A stretch of 64,000 bases of DNA, taken from the NCBI RefSeq assembly GCF_000002425.4, contig NC_037267.1, forward strand, positions 4,777,407 through 4,841,406. The letters run 5' to 3'. The position numbers and the translations under genes were made by a program. This stretch comes from Physcomitrium patens. Lineage: Eukaryota; Streptophyta; Bryopsida; Funariales; Funariaceae. Below are positions 1 to 7,837 of this stretch, in pieces (the stretch's first letter is position 1; the number at the start of each line of letters is the position of its first letter). Under the pieces are notes generated by a model. The model was not told the origin of the DNA. It searched no databases and saw only the letters and a list, made by a program, of their open reading frames with translations.

Positions 1-1344
1 TACCACGCAAGTGATCTTGCCTCCCCCCCATAGTGAAAAAATGGACCCCCCTAGACGGCAGAACTTCCGCACTAGCCAGAGATAGAACTCCATTCGTAGT
101 TCGGTGTTGTATACTCGAAACTCCAACTCGTTGTAGCCGTGAGGCTTGGTAGACATTGGTGTGTCGGGAGGAAGAAATTCCAGTCGGATCTCGACACGGT
201 CACGGGCGTCTACATCATGCAAGAAAGTGAGAATTACCTTCCTTGGCGCTCGCCCAACTGAGAAATCTCCAAGACGCTCGAACTTTGCAGGAATATAGTC
301 TGCAAAGTCGATGTGCAGGCCTTTGAAGGCCCCGTGCGAGTTGATGAAGTCCATTGTCTGCAGTCTATGGCTCTTGCAGCCGAATATGAAGAGCCACCTC
401 TTTCCATCTACAAAGTATGGACTTCTATTCTTCTCCAGAGCAGCAAGAACTTGATGGAAATAAGGGATGGTGTTTTGTTCTATAAGATCATCCTCCACCC
501 CCGGAAGCTCTCGGAGGTCGATGATTCCAAGCCCGATATCACGAGCGCTCTCGTTATTCCATGCGTTGTCTTTCTACTTACTAAAGGTGTTCGTCCTCAC
601 ATCATAAGTCTTGTAATAGGCACACGCGTATGGCACCTGGAACCCGTTCTTATGATTCAAGAAAACTTTGAAGAACTCTGCTGCGGCCGGAGAAATCTGT
701 GCGCAGGTCTTGTTCTTGGACTTCAGTTGCTTCGCTTCAGCAAAGTAGGATTCTCCAGGCCGCTCAAGGAGGACGTTTATTGACGCACTCGTGATATTAC
801 GAGCCGTCTTGAACGCCTTCCACTTCTCATGAATGAGGTCGCCCTCTGCATTGATTAATCCCAAGCTTGGGTCTATGTTGTCGAGTTCCTTCTTCACTAG
901 CTGCTTCCTCTTCCTCCTCTCCACCCAGTCCTTCGTGCTATAGCAGCTCTCAAGCACAGACGAGATTGATTTAATCGTCACCTTTGGATAGGGGAACTTT
1001 CGCTTCTCCCCAGATTGGTTAAGAAGGTGTTTCGCGAGCCTCTCCAGATCATTCAGGCTCAAGTTGCCGAGCCACTTGAAGTACTCGCGCCTGAGCATGC
1101 AACTCTCCTGCTTCCAGTTCTCTTTCTCGTTGAACTTCGCAGAGGTGTCGGGGTTGTAGAGCTCCCCGTGGGCAGCACTGAAAATAACCTCACTCCAGAG
1201 GATGTAGATGGGCTCCGGGGCAGTGATGATCTTTAGCTCAATGACGAGCTTAAGCTTCTCCTCTGCACCCTTGGTGCGCGAAATTCTCAATGACTTGTTG
1301 ACGTCAATCAATGAGAACCTCAAAGTCATTGCTTTCTCGAATGC
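1..1344 (-). pseudogene. Downstream part of the leftward element gene; function unknown, runs off the left edge
   Basis: Leftward coding sequence lies on the far side of a probable intron (1345-1624). The first exon sequence after the acceptor begins A-F-E-K-A-M-T-L-R-F and stays open to about 574. Good coding-like sequence in another frame then runs to the window edge, so the gene continues outside. The 574-1329 part is charged and alpha-helical looking, with no motif I recognise. Near the edge a stretch containing WLVRKFCRLGGSIFSLWGG loosely recalls the core of DNA methyltransferases (an aliphatic helix, then G-x-x-x-x-x-x-x-G-G), but this is weak. GC content is far higher than in the retroelement DNA further right. 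The gene looks broken about once here. I treat it as part of the same mobile-element-like unit as the ParB-like region upstream. Confidence 0.5.
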
Positions 1345-1624
1345 CTGCGAGCAAATAGAAGAAGTTAAATATTTATTTTCTGAATCATAGCAAAGAATTC
1401 AATTCAAAAGAGGGAAAATAGCAAATCAGATCGAGTTGAGCTGATATCCTCTGAACAAGCCTTCATAATATCAGACTATTAAGTCACTCGAGAAATGTCG
1501 TCACATCAAAAATAATTCGACTGTGATGGAAAGTACAACCGTTCAGATCAGATCGACTCGATTTGATCCCAAGTCAAGATATTCACATAATACAAATCAG
1601 ATCGACTCGATCTGATTCTCTTAC
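1345..1624 (-). other. Probable intron of the leftward element gene, carrying three palindromes
   Basis: On the minus strand a strong donor (TTCAAG then GTAAGA) lies at 1625/1624. A strong acceptor, with a pyrimidine-rich tract ending CTCGCAG then GCATTC, lies at 1345/1344. The reading frame is open on both sides in the same phase. The 280-bp intron holds three copies of the element palindrome, at 1424-1445, 1547-1567 and 1594-1617. Confidence 0.6.
1424..1617. repeat. Intronic cluster of three 23-bp palindromes
   Basis: Copies sit at 1424-1445 (imperfect), 1547-1567 (nearly perfect) and 1594-1617 (perfect). They use mainly the A-type half-site AATCAGATCGA, one central base, then its reverse complement. 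Confidence 0.85.
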
Positions 1625-3108
1625 CTTGAATCCCTTCGTTCTACATTGAATGTCCGAAGCACTTCTCTTAGCTGTCGTGTCGGCGGCTATAATCTGGGAA
1701 GGATTCGCTGGGCATCCCATACTCACCCAAACCGATCATGCTCCCAGGATGTTGGTCGCCTATGACGGCTGTATCATCTGAAAGTGATTGATCCGATTGT
1801 AGTATGCTGATATGGACCTCAGTATCTCTGCATCGCTCGACCATACAATAAAGCAACTTCAGACGCGGAAGTCGCTCTTCACATCGTCATCAACCACGTT
1901 ACTCTCGTCGGTTATGACCCTACTGGCTGCAACACTGTGCTGCCCGTTAATGACAAAAAACTCTCCGTCTTTGATCTCCTCCCACGTTGTCGGCTTTGAG
2001 GTTCTGTTCGTGGGCATTACGCATAATGTTTGCGGGCCTTTCGATCGGGCAGGTTCATGAGATACACCACCATTGCATCAACGAGCTTGTCCTCTTTCGA
2101 TCGAATGTTGAACTCCGTAGGTACATCAATGAATTTATCTATGGAGATGCCCTTCTTTGTATTGACCGCGAAGATGTATGCATCTTCGCACTCTGACCAG
2201 AACTTCTTGTACACTGCGGTGATGTGCTTGAAGTCGGGCTTACTCTGGGGTTCATACGACGATGGAACGTCGGTCATCGCATCGGCAAGGGTCAGATGTT
2301 GAACCTCCGACACCTGGGAGCTACCCGAAGCCGCTCAACGATCTCCACAAGACGCAATGGGGCTACTTCTCGTCGATCCTCGCCCTGCAGAGCTGGACCG
2401 TGGCTTCGCTTTTCCCCGGCTGTTTAAAGGCGCAGGAGCTGCTGTATCGACCGAAGCTTGACTTCCACCTACTGCTCGAACTTCTCTCCGGACAGACCGC
2501 GGGACAACTAATAGTTTCTGCGCCTCTAGTTTACCTTTGATGACGGAGAAATCTTGCAGAAGTGAATTTATCTTGGTGCAGAGCCGCTTGCCAAAAGCTG
2601 GAGACCCGTCCTTCTCGTTGTAGTCCCCCCTGTCGATTTTTGCCTCGAGTTGCTTCACCTCTCCGCTGTATTCAGTGGGCTCGAGGCTTTCGAGGAAGGG
2701 AGACATTGTGAAGGGGATCCGCTTCGAGGGTATGAGAACTGTGAAGTGATATTCATCTGTGGGATCTCTCAAAACTCCGGTAGTTACGCACTTCACCAGG
2801 ATCATGTCGCCGTCTAAGTACTCAACATCCTTTACCCGCTCTGCTGTCGTGAGCTTCAAGAATGCTTGGCTTTTCTTGAATTTGAACAAAAACTGGATGT
2901 CGTGCGTGAATGGAATCATAGCTAGACTCCATGCCTCGAGCTCCTCTGGGTCAAAAAACTTCCACGAGGTTCCATAAATCAACCGCGGGTCGGTCTCGTC
3001 ATCGTCATCGGCACGCCGGTCGAGCTTATCCAAGTACATGGACAATAATGCCTTGATGTCCTCCATTTGCAACAGACGTAGAAGCAAACATGTCAGATTA
3101 TGTCCCAT
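1625..3108 (-). pseudogene. Leftward element gene with ParB/sulfiredoxin-like N-domain
   Basis: Minus-strand coding sequence begins at an ATG near 3064-3108. The first ~250 codons are acidic then mixed (D-D-D-D-E-T-D-P-R, later P-F-T-M-S-P-F-L-E-S-L-E-P) and end in a Ser/Arg/Gly-rich linker; I do not recognise this part. Next comes a ParB/Srx-fold pattern: ISIDKF-x-D-V-P-x-E-FNIR, a helix with V-D-A-M, then about 30 residues on FFVINGQHSVAAS (about 1935-1970). This matches the ParB N-terminal layout of beta strand, P-x-x-x-x-x-R, helix, then G-x-H-R-x-x-A, except that Ser stands where Arg is usual. ParB-N domains bind CTP or act as nucleases in bacteria; the role here is unknown. The gene looks broken, with about two or three breaks. 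It is transcribed away from the palindrome arrays. Confidence 0.55.
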
Positions 3109-3202
3109 CGACTTAATGACATAGTTACTCCAATGAACGTTTTAAACTCTTCTTACTATATCAAATGTATTATTGGACACAAGAACAATAATCTTATATA
3201 TG

Positions 3203-3414
3203 AAATCAGATCGACTCGAGCTGATTTATGGTCCTCGTATTGCGTAGGGTGTTCTATGTAGGCCAATGTTAGTATTTTGGAAAACAACGATTACGAATTT
3301 ATGATTTTAGTCAGGTTTTCCAATTGTATGATTCATCTTAATGTATTTTTAATGCCGAAATATGGAAATCTACTATATATTCTTTACGTCAAATCAGATC
3401 GACTCGATCTGATT
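3203..3414. repeat. Two isolated 23-bp palindromes upstream of the leftward gene
   Basis: 3203-3227 is a hybrid, with an A-type left half and a C-type right half. 3391-3414 is a perfect A-type copy. They lie about 95 and 285 bp upstream of the start of the leftward gene, where promoter elements would be expected. Confidence 0.85.
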
Positions 3415-3746
3415 CTTTGGTGTTATGCGTAGTAATTTTGTAAAGGATTCTGTACCGGAGGAAAGAGTGAACTCGGGGTACATGGAGTTTATGCGTCAAC
3501 GATGACGCTAGAATTATAAGTTTTCTACATTAGATTTAATTAAAATGGTGTCATTTTTTATGCTAATATTATACTTCATTTTATATTCCTATGTGAATGT
3601 AGTAATGGATATGCATTCAGCAATTTTTAAGAGAAGTTAACTTAATTTGTTTGGATTATGACTAATTATTCTGGCCTCAATAATATTTCGGTGCATAAAC
3701 TAAATCAGAATATTTGAAGGAGAATGTAGCTTCATGCGATTGAACG
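3415..3746. other. AT-rich spacer of the element
   Basis: No coding frame or repeat was recognised between the isolated palindromes and array I. Confidence 0.4.
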
Positions 3747-4265
3747 AATCAGCTCGAATCGAGCTGATCTTATTTGAAGACTGAATTCCTCCTTTTACGC
3801 GTTCATTGAAATGAAGCTCGTAGATCAGCTCGATTCGAGCTGATAGTATGTCGAAGCTATCGTAAGAATCAGCTCGAATCGAGCTGATGACATGTCGGGG
3901 CTATCGCAAGATATAGTTAGAGTTTAGCTCATGGTAGGTCGAACGATTGCAAGATTCAGAGTTTGTGCAGCTGATGGCTGGTAAGGGAGATTGCATGAAT
4001 CAGCTCGAGTCGAGCTGATGGCAGGTAAGGAAGATTGTATGAATCAGCTCGAGTCGAGCTGATTGCAGGTAAGGGAGATTGCATGAATCAGCTCGAGTCG
4101 AGCTGATGGCAGGTCAGAGCGATCGCACGAATCAGCTCGAGTCGAGCTGATGGCAGGTCAGAGCGATCGCACGAATCAGCCCGAGTCGAGCTGATCTTCG
4201 TCCACGTCAGAGTTTCTATTGCCATGTGTATGATAATAAGAAACTCCTGAATCAGCTCGGCTCGA
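3747..4265. repeat. Palindrome array I, about 44-bp period
   Basis: Copies of the palindrome (half-site AATCAGCTCGA, one base, reverse complement) begin at 3747, 3824, 3867, about 3910 (degenerate), 3954 (degenerate), 3998, 4042, 4086, 4130 and 4174, with a half-lost copy near 4248. From 3998 to 4174 the spacing is exactly 44 bp; before that it is 43-44 bp. The intervening 21-22 bp are also conserved (ATGGCAGGTAAGGGAGATTG and relatives). The array is therefore a true tandem repeat whose unit contains a palindrome, not a CRISPR array with unique spacers. Confidence 0.9.
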
Positions 4266-6513
4266 ATGAAACGACACTGATTTTGTAGAGAATTACCTGT
4301 GGAAACTAGATCTGCGAGATACTGATGACGTAAAGGCGCAACTGTGATTCCTCACGCGATGTGCGCCCGGCCGCGGACGTCCTCTTATTCTACCCTATTC
4401 GTTATCGTACGAATACAAAAACCGCGCACCGTGACACTACAGATCCAAAACAACACCAGGCAGTAAAGGAGGTCAATTTCACAACCAATAAATGAAATGC
4501 AACGTCAAACACAAATGTGATTGAAAACGAAGAGGAAGAGACCCAAGAATTCGACACCGTAGACAAATACAAGTTGGCACTTACAGGATGGGAACTTGCT
4601 GGGGAACAGGATGAGAAACGACGTTCTTTTCTATAAAATCTCAGTTTCAAATCATTCCTATAATGTGTGTACAGAAAGTGTATAATGACCGTTTTCTGAC
4701 ATTTCACAACAAAATCCAAATGATTGAAAACAAAACATGCCTTTAAATAAAACCAATTCTTCACACTAGCAGGTCGAACTAATACAATCAGTGGATTGCA
4801 TTTGGTTGTATATGTAAAGTTTTTTAAAAAGAATAATTTTAATTTACATGATTATTTTAAATTTCCCAACTTTTTTCATCTACTCCAATTTCTTAATCAA
4901 AAAACCATTCATGTCATTGCAAATACTACCTTTTCTTCCATTTCATTCTCAAAACTTGAATCAATGTGAATAAAAAAATACTAATTAATTACTCAAGTAT
5001 CACATTCAAGACATTCATTCATTTTGAACGTCTAATGAATAGTTTACTTTTAGTACATGAATAAAATAAGGAATTTTGAAGTTCCCAAATCAAATGTGAC
5101 TAATGTGACTAATGTGACTAATCCCACGACAACGGATTACTTATACTACTCACATTAACCTACAAACTTCAAAATTCCATAATATATTCATATCATGTTT
5201 ATAAATTAACCTTTATTATTTTAAATTATTCTTTCTTTTTATAAATTAATCTCAAGTCGAGGATAACTTTTCCATCTATAATAAAAATTTCAATTAAAAA
5301 TATAAGATCAATCAAAAAATCAATTACAGATATAAGATCAGTATTAAATTAAGACTATGAAAAGACTCAATTTAACGAATGTTGATATTATTGACATGCG
5401 CAATAATTTATACAAGATATGCATAATACAAGGACTATTACTTAATATGTTTTATTTTAGTTTTTCTTTTACCACATAATCGTATAAATATAGTCAATGC
5501 TATGCATTTAAGATGATTACATATCGACACATAAAATATCTGAAGCATATTTACTTTTAGAGGTATGCACACATTTGCAATGAAGGATTAAACAAACAAG
5601 TAATTCACTTGTCCTTCTTTCATATAATCATTTTATCACTTATCAAAGAATAAAATGTCATAGCAAGATAATTGATATATGAAGTAGCATACAAAATTGA
5701 ACTTGAAATATGAACGTTTTAGAAATCCGCATCCCACATCCCGATTGATGTCCTGTCAGCATCAATTCTCCACGGAGTCCTGCCCTGCAGCAACATACCC
5801 TCGACACCCAAGTATCGAACCGTGCCTGGATCCTTGGCATTGCCCCTGTCTATTGCGATGGACGGTTCAGATCTACTATGGAGGATCGACGGTGGATAAC
5901 GTCGTGCCCAGGGTAGGTGGGCTGCGTTGACTGCATTCCCGCAGAGTCAGTTCTGCCAATGTCAATCCTGTGTTTTGCATTCCTCTTTGCTCGCACTCTA
6001 GCTACATTCTTCGATTTGGCGGCTTAGTCGACCTCCAGTGTCCAAGTGGTATGCCCTCCGAACGTCCCTTCGTTTGTCTACTTACGATTGATAACGCACG
6101 AGCGCTAGAATTAATTTTGCTCTCATTCTCTGTTCTTGCAATTTCCAATTTTTAGGTGAGCTTCCATGTCTGAATTGAAGCGGGTTCCGATGTTGCCCAT
6201 TGTGTTGGTTTTCTTCTTATGTTTTGTACGTCTTCATGTCCAGCCGTTTGGACTGTTGCGGTCATCCCCCAGCAAGAGTAATGTATGGATTAGTCTTCTC
6301 TTTGTGCTCTCGTTTATTATATTTTCGGCGAGTGAGGTCCTGCAATGACCTAATGATGCGGAGGGGCATTTTTTTTCAATATAGTACTGTTCATCCAGAA
6401 TTCGGTACAATCTTGTCCTGCTACAGTAACACGTACCCATACAATTCCGCAATAGTGCAGATGACTCGCTTTATAACTATGTCTCTCTGATAATTTATAA
6501 TATGTCCTATGGA
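4266..6513. other. Spacer between the two palindrome arrays, no supported gene
   Basis: 4350-4400 is GC-rich. 4780-5700 is strongly AT-rich and holds a foldback at 5057-5197. 5700-6480 is more balanced, with several short overlapping frames on both strands but no codon pattern, motif or splice structure I trust. It could hold an untranslated leader or a small lost gene. Confidence 0.4.
5057..5197. repeat. Imperfect foldback of about 140 bp
   Basis: The left arm contains GGAATTTTGAAGTT and the right arm its inverse AACTTCAAAATTCC. Inside, TAATGTGACTAATCC faces GGATTACTTATACTACTCACATTA, closing near 5125. The left arm also contains three direct copies of ATGTGACTA. The shape is MITE or foldback-like; I saw no target duplication. 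Confidence 0.5.
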
Positions 6514-7674
6514 AATTAGCTCGACTCGAGCTGATTTTCTGAAAGGTCCAATACGTCCTCGTTGTTCAAAACTATTGTCAAGAATCAGTTGGAGTAGAAC
6601 TGATTCTATGAAAGGTCGACTGCGTCATTGTTATTGAATACAATCACCTAAAATTAGCTCGAGTCGAGCTGATTCTCTGAGACGTCCAGTAAGTCTTCAT
6701 TCAAAGGTATTAATGTCAACAATCAGCTCGAGTCGAGCTGATTCTCTGAGAGGTGTATTACGTCGTCGATATTGAAAACAAACGTTCAGAATCAGATCGA
6801 GTCGAGCTGATTCTATGAGAGGTCCAAAATTTTTGATTGGTCCAATACGTCCTTGTTATTGAAAACTGTTGTCTAGAATCAGCTCGAGTCGAGCTGATTC
6901 TCTGAGACGTCGAGTGCGTCTTCATTGAATAGTATTAAGGTCAACAATCAGCTCGAGTCGAGCTGATTCTATGAGAGGTAATTTACGTCCTCAGTACTAA
7001 AAACAATCGTTCAGAATCAGATCGAGCCGAGCTGATTCTTTAAGAAGTCCATATTTTCTGAAAGGTCCCATGCGTCCTTGTTATTAAATTTTTTTGTATA
7101 GAATGAGCTTAAGTTGAGATGATTCTATGAATGGTCCAGTTCGTCATTTTTATTGTTTTCAAAAATCTAAAATCAGCTCGAGTTGAGCTAATTCTCTGAG
7201 ACGTCCATTACGTCTTCATTCAAAAGTATTAATGTCAACAATGAGCTTGAGTCGAGCTGATTGTCTGAGAGGTGTATTACGTCGTCGATACTGAAAACAA
7301 ACGTTTAGAATCAGATCGAGTCGAGCTGATTCTCTGAGAGGTCCAGAACATCCTCGTTAAAGAAAACTAACAGCTAGAATCAGCTTCATTCGAGCTGATT
7401 CAATGACAGGTCCAGTTTGTCCTCGTTATTGAAGACCAGTATCCAGAATCAAGTCGAATCGAGCTGATTCTGTGTGAGGTCCAGTTCGTCCTCCTTTAAA
7501 TAACTGACAATCTGAATCAGCTCGAGTGGAGCTGATTTTCTGAGTGCTCTATTACGCCCTCGTATTGGAGAACCAATGTCCATAATCAACTTCAGTTGAG
7601 CTAGTTTAATTAGACGTCAGGTACGTCCTTGTGAGTGAATTCTAACATCCATTATCAGCTCGACTCGAGCTGAT
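6514..7674. repeat. Palindrome array II, 69-bp period with higher-order spacer pattern
   Basis: Seventeen palindromes begin at 6514, 6583, 6652, 6721, 6790, 6877, 6946, 7015, 7102, 7171, 7240, 7309, 7378, 7447, 7515, 7583 and 7652. Spacing is 69 bp, with 68 bp twice and 87 bp (69+18) twice. The 46-bp spacers start TCTGAGAGGTCCAGTACGTC or similar. They fall into types that recur in order: type B (…TATTAATGTCAAC) follows 6652, 6877 and 7171; type C (…AAACAAACGTTCAG) follows 6721, 6946 and 7240; the next type follows 6790, 7015 and 7309. Palindromes right after type C (6790, 7015, 7309) all carry the hybrid A-type/C-type half-sites, which confirms block amplification. Confidence 0.92.
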
Positions 7675-7795
7675 GTACGTGTCACGTATTCTTATCAGTG
7701 CGGAGATGTGCGCTGCCATTCGAAAATTGGCATTCACTGAAATGTGGTTCATCGTTTTGCTTTGTACAATTTTTTCTCATCCATACATGTCCGCT

Positions 7796-7817
7796 AATCA
7801 GATCGACTCGATCTGAT
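7796..7817. promoter_or_regulatory. Gene-proximal A-type palindrome upstream of the DUF7869-type gene
   Basis: A perfect A-type palindrome (half-site AATCAGATCGA) lies 144 bp beyond the last array II unit, just before the rightward gene. A-type copies occur only beside or inside genes here, and C-type copies in the arrays. A transcriptional or binding role is inference. Confidence 0.55.
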
Positions 7818-7837
7818 AAGTATGAATACTGCCTCTT

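Noticed and set aside
313-783. Plus-strand 156-codon frame
   Set aside because: It lies antisense to better coding-like minus-strand sequence of the element gene; no motif.
5658-6490. Overlapping short frames, some with hydrophobic stretches
   Set aside because: Frames on both strands overlap, no splice structure or family pattern, and composition is not coding-like.
6514-7674. CRISPR-like regular repeats and spacers
   Set aside because: Spacers are homologous to each other and recur in blocks, repeats are full palindromes, and the setting is a plant genome with no cas genes.
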